A stretch of DNA of 64,000 nt from Collinsella sp. (GCA_019419455.1 DXZW01000044.1:62001-126000); one strand, 5' to 3'. Shown: positions 25,044 through 33,615, counted from the stretch's first letter. Program-made: numbers and translations. Notes: generated by a model not told the origin, from the sequence alone.

Positions 25044-25517
25044 ATGAGTGTTGTTATGGCACGAATCGACAATCGCCTGCTTCACGGCATCATCGTGACG
25101 CAGTGGGCCCCGGTGTCGGGTGCGACCCGAGTCATGGTCATCGACGACAAGGTCGCCGGCGACGAGGTCCTGAAGTCCACCATGAGGATGGCGCGCCCCG
25201 CGGGCATGGCCGTTTCGATCATCTCCGAGCAGACCGCGCTCAAGAACTTCGCCGCGGGCAAGTACGACCGCGAGAAGGTCTTCGTCATCGCCAAGGAGCC
25301 CGAGACGATGCTTCGCCTGGTCGAGTCGGGCGTCGAGCTCCCGTCGCTGGTCGTCGGCGGCTCGCTCGTCAAGGAGGACGGCATCCAGCTCACCCAGCGC
25401 GCCTACGCCTCCGCCGAGAACGTCCAGAGCTACAAGGCGCTCATCGCCCGTGGCGTCAAGGTGACGGCCCAGTTCGTGCCCGCCGACAAGCCCGTCTCCG
25501 TCGCAGACCTCATCTAA
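25044..25517 (+). CDS. PTS mannose/fructose/sorbose family EIIB
   Basis: This 157-residue EIIB passes phosphate from EIIA to the incoming sugar. The phosphorylated His14 is in IDNRLLHGIIVTQW. ATG 25044 has TAGGAG upstream; the open frame back to 24975 adds unlike residues. It is the first of four PTS genes. The 123-base gap after the regulator gene may hold their promoter, but no clear sigma-54 (GG-N10-GC) element was found. Confidence 0.93.
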   Translation: MSVVMARIDNRLLHGIIVTQWAPVSGATRVMVIDDKVAGDEVLKSTMRMARPAGMAVSIISEQTALKNFAAGKYDREKVFVIAKEPETMLRLVESGVELPSLVVGGSLVKEDGIQLTQRAYASAENVQSYKALIARGVKVTAQFVPADKPVSVADLI

Positions 25518-25526
25518 GGGGGAAAT

Positions 25527-26312
25527 ATGGTCAACTTCACTATCCTGCAGGTCGTCCTTTTGACCCTGCTGGCCTTCATCAAGCACGTGGACTACTACGG
25601 CATCCCGATGATCTTCGTCAATTACGCCGTTTTCTGGGGCCTCATCACCGGAGTCGTCATGGGCGACTGGAAGACCGGCCTTGTCATCGGCGGCACCATT
25701 CAGCTCATGCAGCTCGGCGTCGCGGGCTTCGGCGGCTCCTCCATTCCCGACTACGGCACGATGGCCATCATCGCCACCGCCTACGGCGTGACCCTGGGCT
25801 CCGACACGGGCCTCGCCATCGGCCTGCCGGTCGGCATGCTCGGCATCCAGCTCGACGTCGTCGCCAAGATCCTCAACGGCTTTGTCGTCGAGAAGTCCCA
25901 GAAGTTCTGCAACGAGGGTAAGTTCAATCAGATGAACGCCATCCTGTGGGTCTGCCCCGCGCTCTTCGGCCTGTGCGCCGCCCTGCCCGTCTTTGTCTCC
26001 GTGACGCTCGGCCAGCCCGCCGTCAACTGGCTCCTCGAGGTCATGCCCCAGTGGTTCCTCTCCGGCCTCACCCTCGCCGGCAAGATGCTCCCGGCCGTCG
26101 GTATCGCCATGCTGCTCCGCTACATGCCAACCGCCAAGTACTTCCAGTACCTGCTCGCCGGCTTCTTCCTCTCGGCCTTCCTGAACGTGCCCATCATCGG
26201 CGCCGCCATCGTCGGCGTTGCCCTCGCGATTGCGTTCTACCAGCGTGCCGAGAGGGACACCGAGCTCGCCGCCCACGCTTCCGCAGACGCCTTCATCGGA
26301 GAGGATGAGTAA
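25527..26312 (+). CDS. PTS mannose family EIIC
   Basis: This 261-residue membrane permease subunit belongs to the mannose/sorbose-type PTS. It has several hydrophobic segments and the conserved stretch GGTIQLMQLGVAGFGGSSIP near residue 57. It works with EIID to move the sugar. A GGGGGAAAT site precedes ATG 25527. It is followed two bases later by EIID. Confidence 0.93.
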   Translation: MVNFTILQVVLLTLLAFIKHVDYYGIPMIFVNYAVFWGLITGVVMGDWKTGLVIGGTIQLMQLGVAGFGGSSIPDYGTMAIIATAYGVTLGSDTGLAIGLPVGMLGIQLDVVAKILNGFVVEKSQKFCNEGKFNQMNAILWVCPALFGLCAALPVFVSVTLGQPAVNWLLEVMPQWFLSGLTLAGKMLPAVGIAMLLRYMPTAKYFQYLLAGFFLSAFLNVPIIGAAIVGVALAIAFYQRAERDTELAAHASADAFIGEDE

Positions 26313-26314
26313 CC

Positions 26315-27148
26315 ATGGAAAACGAGAACATCACCGCCGTCGCCGAGGGCAAGCCCTCCGGCTACAAGGTCACCAAGAAGGACCTGCGCAACGCGAACTG
26401 GCGCTGGCTCATGAGCGTGTGCACCTTCAACTACCAGACCCAGCAGGGCGCCTCAGTCGCCTACGCCCTCTCGCCGGTCCTGAGGAAGATCTACACGAAC
26501 GACGAGGACTATAAGCAAGCGCTCAACAACCACTTCCGCTACTACAACACCCAGCCTTGGCTCGCCGCCATCATCCTTGGCGCCTGCGTGGCCATGGAGG
26601 AGCGCGACGGCCTAGCGGCGGCGGACGCCGTCCAAGACCTGAAGATCGGCACCATGGGACCGCTCGCCGGCGTCGGCGACTCCCTGCTCATGACCATGAT
26701 CCCGACCATCATGGGCTCCATCGCCGCCTACATGGCCATCGAGGGCAACCCCGTGGGAGCCGGCATCTGGTTCGCGCTCATCCTGGCCATCTTCTGGGTC
26801 CGCATGCACGCCCTCGAGTTCGGCTACAAGCAGGGCGTGAAGCTCGTCACCGACTTCAGCGAGAAGCTTCCCAACCTCACTGCCGCCGCCTCCGTGCTCG
26901 GCCTCACCGTGGTCGGCTGCCTCATCGCCTCGGTCATCGGCGTCACCTGCCCGATTAGCTTCAGCTTCGGCGACGTCGCGATGGAGATTCAGCCGCTGCT
27001 CGACAAGATCCTGCCTGCCATGATCCCCGCCGCCATCACGGGAAGCGCGTATTACCTTCTTACCAAGAAGAACGCGAGCATGACGGCCCTCATCCTCGTG
27101 GTGATCGTCCTCGCGATGGTCGCCTCCGCCGCCGGCATCCTCGCCTAG
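26315..27148 (+). CDS. PTS mannose family EIID
   Basis: This 277-residue partner of EIIC carries the family segments NYQTQQGASVAYALSPVL near residue 40, the ...FNTQPWLA-like block (YYNTQPWLAAIILG) near 76, and KIGTMGPLAGVGDSLL near 107, with C-terminal transmembrane segments. EIID is unique to mannose-type systems. The gene order IIB-IIC-IID-IIA is complete. Confidence 0.93.
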   Translation: MENENITAVAEGKPSGYKVTKKDLRNANWRWLMSVCTFNYQTQQGASVAYALSPVLRKIYTNDEDYKQALNNHFRYYNTQPWLAAIILGACVAMEERDGLAAADAVQDLKIGTMGPLAGVGDSLLMTMIPTIMGSIAAYMAIEGNPVGAGIWFALILAIFWVRMHALEFGYKQGVKLVTDFSEKLPNLTAAASVLGLTVVGCLIASVIGVTCPISFSFGDVAMEIQPLLDKILPAMIPAAITGSAYYLLTKKNASMTALILVVIVLAMVASAAGILA

Positions 27149-27174
27149 CTTCGACCGAAGAGATTGGTGAATCA

Positions 27175-27573
27175 ATGAGAAAGATAGTTGTGGCGAGCCA
27201 TTCCCTTCTCGCCCAGGGCTTCAAGGACACCCTCGAGTTCCTTACGGGTAAGGGCGACGCCGTCAACGCCGTGTGCGCCTACGTGAACGACAACGGCGAG
27301 GGGCTCGACGCGGCGGTCGAGGCGGCTCTTTCGGGCACTGACGAGGTCGTCGTCCTCACCGACGCGTACGGCGGCAGCGTGAACCAGCGCTTTTCCCGCT
27401 TCGCCTCCGACCGGATCCACGTGATCGCGGGTGTCAACCTCCCGCTCGCCATGACGGTCGCGCTCGCGCGCCCCGACGAGAAACTCGACTTCGACGCCCT
27501 CGTCAACGAGGCGCGCCAGCAGATCATCTACGTGAACGGTGCCAGTTCCGCCGAGTGCGACGACGACGAATAG
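27175..27573 (+). CDS. PTS mannose family EIIA
   Basis: This 132-residue EIIA accepts phosphate from HPr on His9 (VVASHSLLAQGF). It is a separate protein here and is not fused to EIIB. It may also report sugar flux to the LevR-like regulator. An acidic tail ends the protein. The gene lies between EIID and the GH172 gene with short gaps, consistent with one operon. Confidence 0.9.
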   Translation: MRKIVVASHSLLAQGFKDTLEFLTGKGDAVNAVCAYVNDNGEGLDAAVEAALSGTDEVVVLTDAYGGSVNQRFSRFASDRIHVIAGVNLPLAMTVALARPDEKLDFDALVNEARQQIIYVNGASSAECDDDE

Positions 27574-27585
27574 AGGAGGTCGACG

Positions 27586-28710
27586 ATGAGAGAGTTCCTT
27601 AAGGACGTGTGGATGCACGGCGGTGAGGAAAGCCGCGCCATCACCCCCGAGAACATCACGGGCGAGAAGGGCCGCGCCGCCATGTCGGCCAGCCACCTCG
27701 GCGTCGGCCGCAAGGGCTCGTGCTGCGTGCCCCTTGAGTCCGGCGAGACCATCACGCTCGCGGACATCGAGGGCCCCGGCATCATCCGCCACATCTGGAT
27801 GACCGTCCCCGACAAGACCGCCGCCGGCAGCTTCGTCATGCGTGACCTCGTGCTGCGCTTCTACTGGGACGACGAGGAGACCCCCTCGGTCGAGTGCCCT
27901 GTCGGCGACTTCTTCTGCAACGGCTTCGGTGAGCGCGCCATCGTCAACTCGATGCCCATCTGCGTGAACCCGACGGGCGGCATGAACTGCTACTTCGAGA
28001 TGCCCTTCAGGAAGCACGCCAAGGTCACGCTTACGAGCGAGCACCCCGGGTTCATTAAGTACATCTTCTACACGTTCAACTACGCGCTCACCGACGTGCC
28101 GGACGACGCCATGTACTTCCACGCCCGCTTTAACCGCGAGCGCAGCACCCGCAGGGGCGTCGACTACACCGTGCTCGACGGCGTGCGCGGCAAGGGCTAC
28201 TACGTCGGCACCTACATGGCCCTGTGCGCCCTGGAGCGCTATTGGTGGGGCGAGGGCGAGATGAAGTTCTTCCTCGACGGCGACGAGGAGTTCCCCACGG
28301 TCACCTCGACGGGAGCCGAGGACTACTTCGGCGGTGCCTGGGCCTTCCTCGACAGGCCGCCCCACGCGCTGCCCGAGGCGCAGTGCTTCAACACGCTGTT
28401 CGCCGGCTACCCGTACCGCTCGACGCGCGACGCCACGCGCGACCGCTTCAGCGCGGGCAAGCCGAACCCGAATCCGATGCTCGCGACTAACGACGACGCG
28501 CTGCCCAGGCACGGCCTCTACAGGTGGCACCTTCCCGACCCGATCTCGTTCAAGGAGGACCTGCGCGTGACGTTCCAGGACCTCGGCAACGACGACATCA
28601 AGCTCTACGAGCGCGAGGACGACATCTCCACCGTCGCCTACTGGTACCAAAGCGAGCCGCACGCCGTGCTCGCCCCGTTTGCCGCAAGGCAGGACCGCGT
28701 GCCCAGGTAG
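27586..28710 (+). CDS. GH172 family (DUF2961) glycoside hydrolase, cytoplasmic
   Basis: This 374-residue DUF2961 protein belongs to the family now called GH172, whose known members act on alpha-D-fructofuranosides or difructose anhydride and on D-arabinofuranosides. Family blocks include DIEGPGIIRHIWMT near residue 62 and TSTGAEDYFGGAW near 242, where the acidic active-site residues are expected. No signal peptide is present, so the enzyme acts inside the cell on an imported, probably PTS-phosphorylated, sugar. GAGGAGG precedes the ATG. Genes for a PTS and a ROK kinase flank it. The exact substrate is inferred only. Confidence 0.85.
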   Translation: MREFLKDVWMHGGEESRAITPENITGEKGRAAMSASHLGVGRKGSCCVPLESGETITLADIEGPGIIRHIWMTVPDKTAAGSFVMRDLVLRFYWDDEETPSVECPVGDFFCNGFGERAIVNSMPICVNPTGGMNCYFEMPFRKHAKVTLTSEHPGFIKYIFYTFNYALTDVPDDAMYFHARFNRERSTRRGVDYTVLDGVRGKGYYVGTYMALCALERYWWGEGEMKFFLDGDEEFPTVTSTGAEDYFGGAWAFLDRPPHALPEAQCFNTLFAGYPYRSTRDATRDRFSAGKPNPNPMLATNDDALPRHGLYRWHLPDPISFKEDLRVTFQDLGNDDIKLYEREDDISTVAYWYQSEPHAVLAPFAARQDRVPR

Positions 28711-28737
28711 GGTCGCCTCGAAACAAGCCAACGTTAT

Positions 28738-28776
28738 GGGCGCCCGCGGTTGACCATGACTGCGGGCGTCCCTTTG
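28738..28776 (+). terminator. Hairpin between the GH172 and ROK kinase genes
   Basis: GGGCGCCCGCGG pairs with CTGCGGGCGTCCC (one bulge), followed by TTTG. It could partly reduce read-through into the kinase gene, whose own ribosome site GGAGG follows at once. Confidence 0.65.
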
Positions 28777-28789
28777 TAAGGAGGATCAC

Positions 28790-29674
28790 ATGAGCGAAAA
28801 GCAAATGAGGCTCGGCGCCCTCGAAGCCGGCGGGACCAAGATGGTCTGTGCCGTGGTGTCCGGCGACGGCGAGGTCCTCGACCGTATGGAGACCCCGACG
28901 CTTACGCCCGCCAAGACCGTCCCGCAGATGATCGAGTGGTTCACCGCCCGCGATGTGGACGCGTTGGGCATCGGCGCCTTCGGCCCGACCTGCGTCGACC
29001 CCAACGACGAGCGCTACGGCTCCATCCTCCAGACGCCCAAGCTCGCGTGGCGAGGCCATGGTCTTCGCGCCGCGTTCGCCGACGCCCTCGGGATTCCGGT
29101 GGCCTACGACACGGACGTGAACGTTGCCTGCCTCGGCGAAGTGGTCTTCGGCTGCTGCAAGGGGCTCGAGGACGCCGTCTACGTGACCATCGGCACCGGC
29201 GTGGGCGCGGGCGTCATGTGCGCGGGCAGACTCCTTCACGGCATGCTGCACCCCGAGGCCGGTCACATGCTGGTAAGGACCCGTCCCACCGAGGAGGGAC
29301 GCTGCGTCTGCCCGAGCCACGCGAGCTGTCTCGAGGGGCTCGCCTCCGGCCCCGCCATCGCCGCGCGCTGGGGAAAGCCCGCGGCCGAGCTCGCGGACAA
29401 CGATGAGGTGTGGGCGCTCGAGGGGGATTATCTGGGGCAGATGTGCGCGAACCTCGTGCTCATGTACTCGCCTCGCCGCATCGTCCTCGGCGGCGGCGTG
29501 ATGCACCAGGAGCAGCTCTACGGCATCGTCCGCAAGAAGACCCTCGAATATCTGGGTGGCTACATCCAGACCGCCGAGCTTAAGGACATGGAGAGCTACA
29601 TCTGCGCCCCGGGCTGCGGCGGCGACCAAGGAATCCTCGGCGCGGCCGAGCTGGCAAGAAGGGCGCTCGCGTAA
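28790..29674 (+). CDS. ROK family sugar kinase, likely fructokinase
   Basis: This 294-residue ROK kinase phosphorylates a free hexose with ATP. The N-terminal phosphate loop GALEAGGTKMVCAV, the DTDVNVACLGE segment with the catalytic Asp, the HPEAGHMLV motif and a zinc-binding set (CVCPSHASC) are visible. The sequence pattern, including GAFGP and GSILQTPKLAW, is closest to the fructokinase/GmuE branch. In this operon it would phosphorylate sugar released by the GH172 enzyme. It is the last gene before a strong terminator. Confidence 0.87.
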   Translation: MSEKQMRLGALEAGGTKMVCAVVSGDGEVLDRMETPTLTPAKTVPQMIEWFTARDVDALGIGAFGPTCVDPNDERYGSILQTPKLAWRGHGLRAAFADALGIPVAYDTDVNVACLGEVVFGCCKGLEDAVYVTIGTGVGAGVMCAGRLLHGMLHPEAGHMLVRTRPTEEGRCVCPSHASCLEGLASGPAIAARWGKPAAELADNDEVWALEGDYLGQMCANLVLMYSPRRIVLGGGVMHQEQLYGIVRKKTLEYLGGYIQTAELKDMESYICAPGCGGDQGILGAAELARRALA

Positions 29675-29706
29675 CTTGCGCTCTCTCCGCCATACAACGC
29701 GTTAAG

Positions 29707-29756
29707 AAAAGACGAGCGCTTCTTGCCAATTGAGCGGCAAGAAGTGCTCGTCTTTT
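29707..29756. terminator. Bidirectional terminator after the ROK kinase
   Basis: A perfect 21-bp inverted repeat (AAAAGACGAGCGCTTCTTGCC and its complement) around an 8-base loop ends in TTTT on both strands. It separates the kinase from the convergent degV remnant. Confidence 0.95.
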
Positions 29757-29790
29757 GCATTTGTTTTTGGGGCAGGACGCCCCGCCTCCA

Positions 29791-30033
29791 CTAGAGTCCC
29801 TGGACCGCCACACCCACGAGGTTTGGACCGGTGTGGACAAGAAGCGCGGGGCTGATGTCGGAGCGGACGACATCCACCGCGTTGGCCACGCGCTCGCACA
29901 GGGCCTGCTCCATGCGGTCGTAGAGGTCGGCGTGGGCCGAGGTGCGGCTCGCGGCAAAGCGCACCTCGGGGTGCTTCTCGACGATGGCGGCGATGAGCTT
30001 GGCCTCGGTGCGATGCGGTACTTGCACAGCCAT
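29791..30033 (-). pseudogene. DegV-family C-terminal remnant
   Basis: An 80-codon reverse frame reads like the end of a DegV (fatty-acid-binding) protein, notably TSAHADLYDRMEQAL and SPALLVHTGPNLVGVAVQ. A full protein is about 280 residues and the N-terminal two-thirds are not found upstream. A ribosome-site-like GGGGGAAGGTGAT lies at about 30080-30100 ahead of a different frame, suggesting a deletion or frame change between start and tail. Most likely a decayed gene at the right edge of the PTS island. Confidence 0.55.
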
Positions 30034-30093
30034 TTCGTGTGCGCGAAGCTGTTGGCTTTCTGGGCCACAGCAATCACCTTCCCCCTAGTATGA

Positions 30094-30659
30094 TGACCTG
30101 AACAATCCTCATGCTAGGGGGAAGGTTTTTGTCGCGTAGCGGAAATTGGCCTCCACCCGCTGAGCGGGTGGCTTTCTATGCCGCGCGTGCCGCGCGGCAC
30201 GGACTAAAGTCCATGAATAAAAACGAGGAAGGCCACGTCCGGCCTCCCTCGCAAAGGGTCTCTGATTACTCCCACTCATTGGGGACAGACTTAAATGAGT
30301 ACTCTTGAAATGCCGGCGCCTGGGGACGTTCTTTTTCTGTCTGCAGTTTGGAACGTTCCTTTTCTGTCGGCAGTTTGGGACGGTCCTTAGAGCTGCAGCG
30401 CGCCATGAGCGACGAGGCGAAGCAGATCATCCTGTCTTTTGAGTTCTAAGCATAAGCCCCTGTCTCTGAGCAATGACCGGTTCGCATTTGTGCGCATTTA
30501 CGTGCGTGGGATTGCGTGAATATGCGTATAGATGCGCCGTTTACGGGATAAAAATGACCGTTTAGCGGTGAGATACGCAAAAACGCGCACAGAAGCGCGT
30601 GTTTGTGCGAATATAGAGCTGTCAGAAAGCAAGGCGTTCTATGACACAGGAGGCACATA
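30094..30659. other. Gene-free region with hairpins and short repeats
   Basis: Three successive hairpins occur at about 30154-30215 (CCACCCGC/GCGGGTGG, GCCGCGCG/CGCGCGGC, GGACT/AGTCC). ACTCATT and AATGAGT form an inverted pair near 30275-30302. A 26-27-bp unit is repeated in tandem at 30325-30377. A short frame ending LQRAMSDEAKQIILSFEF at 30449 looks like the tail of a lost gene. From 30480 the sequence is rich in TGCG steps (TGTGCGCAT, GTGCGTGG, ATGCGTAT, ATGCGCC), possible binding sites for the DeoR protein encoded downstream. ACGCGC/GCGCGT near 30585 form a hairpin before the oxidoreductase gene. Confidence 0.5.
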
Positions 30660-31739
30660 ATGGCAGATTCCAAGCAGGCTCCGCTCGACGCCGCGGCAGC
30701 CGCCAAAGCAGCGTTCGCTTCGGTCCAGGACAAGCCGTTCCCCGACGATATTTTTACGGCTCCCGAGCTCCATTGGGCCGTCATCGGTTGCGGCGTTATC
30801 GCCAACCAGATGGCTCAGTCCCTTGCTCTTGCCGGTCGCAAGCTTGCGGGCGTCGCCAACCGTACGCCGTCCAAGGCTCAGGCTTTTGCCGAGCAGTATG
30901 GCATCGAGAAGGTCTACGACACGGTTGAGGACCTCTACGCCGATCCTGGCATCGACGCCGTCTACATCACTACCCCGCACAACACTCATATCACCTATCT
31001 GCGCGCTGCCCTGGCAGCCGGCAAGCACGTGCTCTGCGAGAAGGCCATTACCCTCAATTCCGCTGAACTCGATGAGGCCCGTGCCATTGCCGCCGAGCAC
31101 AACGTGGTCCTTATGGACGCTACCACGGTGCTCCACATGCCCTTGTATCAAGAGCTGCGTCGCCGCATGGATGCCGGCGAGTTCGGCCGCATGAACCTCG
31201 CTCAGCTCAACTTTGGTAGCTACAAGGAGTACGGCGACCTGACCAACCGTTTCTACAATCGCAACCTTGCCGGCGGTGCCATGCTCGATATTGGTGTGTA
31301 TGCCCTGTCCGTCATGCGCCTGTTTATGGCGAGCCAGCCCGCCGAGGTCGTGTCTCTAGGCAACACCTGCGAGACTGGAGTCGATGTTGCGGGCGGCATC
31401 GTCTGCCGCAATGCCGAGCAGCAGCTGGGCGTCGTGAGCCTTACGCTTCACTCCAAGCAGCCCAAGCGCTCGGTCATCAGCTTTGACAAGTGCTACATCG
31501 AGGTCAACGAATATCCGCGTGCCGATCACGCGACCATCGTGTGGACTGCGGACGGCCACCGCGAGGAGGTCCACGCAGGCACCGAGGCTTACGCCCTGTG
31601 TTATGAGATGGCCGATCTTGAGAAGGCCGTTGCCGGCGACGACTCCAAGCGCGAGCTTCTGGATTATGCTTCTGATGTTATGGAGCTTATGACCAAGCTT
31701 CGCGCCGATTGGGGAGTCGTGTACCCCGAGGAGGAGTAA
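30660..31739 (+). CDS. Gfo/Idh/MocA family oxidoreductase
   Basis: This 359-residue NAD(P)-dependent sugar or polyol dehydrogenase has a nucleotide-binding motif IGCGVIANQMAQSL near residue 41 and the VLCEKAITLN segment near 123, where the Lys is conserved (usually EKP). An extra N-terminal segment of about 35 residues precedes the Rossmann fold. ACAGGAGG lies before the ATG. The DeoR regulator starts 3 bases after its stop, so the pair is an operon and the regulator probably responds to the enzyme's substrate or product, which cannot be named. Confidence 0.85.
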   Translation: MADSKQAPLDAAAAAKAAFASVQDKPFPDDIFTAPELHWAVIGCGVIANQMAQSLALAGRKLAGVANRTPSKAQAFAEQYGIEKVYDTVEDLYADPGIDAVYITTPHNTHITYLRAALAAGKHVLCEKAITLNSAELDEARAIAAEHNVVLMDATTVLHMPLYQELRRRMDAGEFGRMNLAQLNFGSYKEYGDLTNRFYNRNLAGGAMLDIGVYALSVMRLFMASQPAEVVSLGNTCETGVDVAGGIVCRNAEQQLGVVSLTLHSKQPKRSVISFDKCYIEVNEYPRADHATIVWTADGHREEVHAGTEAYALCYEMADLEKAVAGDDSKRELLDYASDVMELMTKLRADWGVVYPEEE

Positions 31740-31742
31740 GCG

Positions 31743-32489
31743 ATGCTTGCGGAAGATAGGCTCAACGCAATCGTGTCGATGGTGCAGCAGACGGGCTCGG
31801 TTACCGTACCGGAGCTTGCTGAGGCCCTGGGCGTGACGGCGTCTACCATTCGGCGCGACCTGCAGACGCTCAATCGCGCACACCGTATCGCCAAGGTGCA
31901 CGGTGGGGCGACGAGCCTTGAGCGCGCGCACGTGACGCGCGACCTAACGCTTAATGAGCGCAGCGATCTCCATAACGACGACAAGGAACGTATCTGCGCC
32001 CGTGCGGCGGCGCTGGTGGAGCCCGAGAGCTTTGTGTACATCGACTCGGGCTCGACGACGCTCAGGCTCATCGAGCATCTTCCACACCTTGAAGGTGTCA
32101 CCTATGTGACTGATTCCGTGCTCCATGCTCAGCATCTCGCTTTGCGCGGCATGCGTACCGTGGTGCTGGGCGGCGAGCTCAAACCCGAGACCGAGGCGCT
32201 CGTTGGCCCCGATGCCTTGGCAACCTTAGACCGTTACAACTTCAACTGCGGCTTTTGGGGCTCTAACGGCATTGCCGCCGAGCAGGGCTTCACGGCGCCC
32301 GATATCGAGGAGGCGCAAGTAAAGCGTATCTCGATGCGCCATACGGCCAAGCGCTTCGTAATCTCGGACGCCAGTAAATTTGGCATGGTGGCGCCCGTCA
32401 AGTTCGCGGACTTCCGCGATGCAACGATTATTACCGCAGGCGAGGTCCCCGCCAAGTACCGGGCAATGGACAACGTCGTCACGGTCTAA
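31743..32489 (+). CDS. DeoR family transcriptional regulator
   Basis: This 248-residue repressor-type protein has an N-terminal HTH (SVTVPELAEALGVTASTIRR near residues 20-39) followed by the DNA-contacting KVHGGATS segment and a sugar-phosphate-binding DeoRC domain with the SGSTT and SNGIAAEQGFTAPD motifs. It is coupled to the upstream oxidoreductase gene. The TGCG-rich stretch before that gene is a plausible operator. Confidence 0.92.
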   Translation: MLAEDRLNAIVSMVQQTGSVTVPELAEALGVTASTIRRDLQTLNRAHRIAKVHGGATSLERAHVTRDLTLNERSDLHNDDKERICARAAALVEPESFVYIDSGSTTLRLIEHLPHLEGVTYVTDSVLHAQHLALRGMRTVVLGGELKPETEALVGPDALATLDRYNFNCGFWGSNGIAAEQGFTAPDIEEAQVKRISMRHTAKRFVISDASKFGMVAPVKFADFRDATIITAGEVPAKYRAMDNVVTV

Positions 32490-32580
32490 CGGCAGGGACG
32501 GGCTAAGGCCAAAACCACCGCGAAGGTGCCCGTCCCCATTGTGGTGGTTAGTAATGAAAACTGAGTAGTTTTCTCAATAG

Positions 32581-32620
32581 AAAAGCGGCAACGTCCATCC
32601 CGGGCGTTGCCGCTTTTGTT
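32581..32620 (+). terminator. Intrinsic terminator after the DeoR gene
   Basis: AAAAGCGGCAACG pairs with CGTTGCCGCTTTT around a 10-base loop, followed by GTTGT. Confidence 0.9.
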
Positions 32621-32633
32621 GTCTACCGGTTTG

Positions 32634-32849
32634 TCTAAATCTGTAACAACTGGACCGTTAAAAGTGGGCTAGATGTTACAGATTGAGATACTTCCGAACC
32701 GTGCCGTCCATTTGTCTCGATCTGTAACAGCTGGGACCGATTTTGCCGAGTTATTGTTACAGATTGAGATTTTCTCTTGCGGGGGATTCGAATGTCTCGA
32801 TCTGTAACAGATAGACCGAAAAATGGGTTCTAACTGTTACAGATCGAGA
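32634..32849. repeat. Array of six alternately inverted 15-bp repeats, 40-bp period
   Basis: The 15-mer TCTCGATCTGTAACA (variants TCTAAAT.., TCTCAAT..) occurs at 32634, 32715 and 32795 on the plus strand and as its complement at 32674, 32755 and 32835. Successive arm starts are 40, 41, 40, 40 and 40 bp apart. Each plus/minus pair forms a 55-bp unit with a 25-base interior that begins with a conserved GACCG a few bases after the left arm. The stretches between units (26 and 25 bp) are not alike. The array occupies the gap between the convergent DeoR and RluA genes. It is not a CRISPR, because the repeats alternate in direction. Confidence 0.9.
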
Positions 32850-32940
32850 CGTTTTGGCGCCACGGCTGAGCCATCGTGGTGGCTTTGACGTTTGCCCAGA
32901 TAAAACCTGCCAAAATAAACCTGTCCCTTTTTGGCGGGTT

Positions 32941-33600
32941 TTAGGGCTCCCAGGGGCAGGGGGCTTCGATGTGGATGTGCTCGCCGGTTACGGGATGCGT
33001 AAAGGACACGCTGTGGGCATGGAGCATGAGGCCACAGGGACGTGGCGTGCCGTACAGGTCGTCGCCTACCAGGGGATGACGCTCGCTCGCCAGATGCACA
33101 CGGATTTGGTGCTTGCGGCCGGTGAGCAGCTCGACATCGATATACGAGCGCGTGGGCAGGCCACGACGGCTTTTAAGACGCTTGAGCACCTTCACGCGCG
33201 TCTGAGACGGCTTTCCACTGGCGCCGACGCGCATCTTGCGGCTATCGTGGCGGTCGCGCGCGATGGGCTTGTCGATGAGCTTCTCGTTCCAGTCGATCTT
33301 GCCCTCGGCGAGCGCCAGGTAGTGCTTTTCGAACGCGTGGTCGATGATCATCTGGTCAAAGGCGGGCTGCGTCTGCTTGTCGAGTGAGAACAGCACCACG
33401 CCGGTGGTGTCACGGTCCAAGCGGTTGAGCGGCTGCATGTCGGTCGCGGCAAAGCCGTCGCCCATCGCCAGCAGCAGGTCGCTGGCGTAGTCGGTGAGCG
33501 TGCGCTCGCCGGTGCCGTCGCCGTGGACGATCATGCCGGTGGGCTTGTCGATGGCCATGAGCCAGGCGTCGCAGTAGAGGACTTGAGGTTCTTCGTTCAC
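32941..33600 (-). CDS. RluA family pseudouridine synthase
   Basis: This 219-residue enzyme isomerises uridine to pseudouridine in rRNA or tRNA. The catalytic Asp lies in LNRLDRDTTG near residue 60, with the partner motif LLTGRKHQIRVHLA near 159 and LYGTP near 183. It lacks an S4 domain, so it is the short RluA/RluC-core type, and the target base is unknown. It starts at GTG 33600 with GAAAGG upstream and lies 15 bases after the U32 gene, so the two are probably cotranscribed. Confidence 0.92.
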   Translation of the reverse strand: MNEEPQVLYCDAWLMAIDKPTGMIVHGDGTGERTLTDYASDLLLAMGDGFAATDMQPLNRLDRDTTGVVLFSLDKQTQPAFDQMIIDHAFEKHYLALAEGKIDWNEKLIDKPIARDRHDSRKMRVGASGKPSQTRVKVLKRLKSRRGLPTRSYIDVELLTGRKHQIRVHLASERHPLVGDDLYGTPRPCGLMLHAHSVSFTHPVTGEHIHIEAPCPWEP

Positions 33601-33615
33601 GTGTAAGCCTTTCGG

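Noticed and set aside
32634..32849. CRISPR array
   Set aside because: The repeats alternate in orientation, the interiors of successive units are similar to each other, and no cas gene is present.
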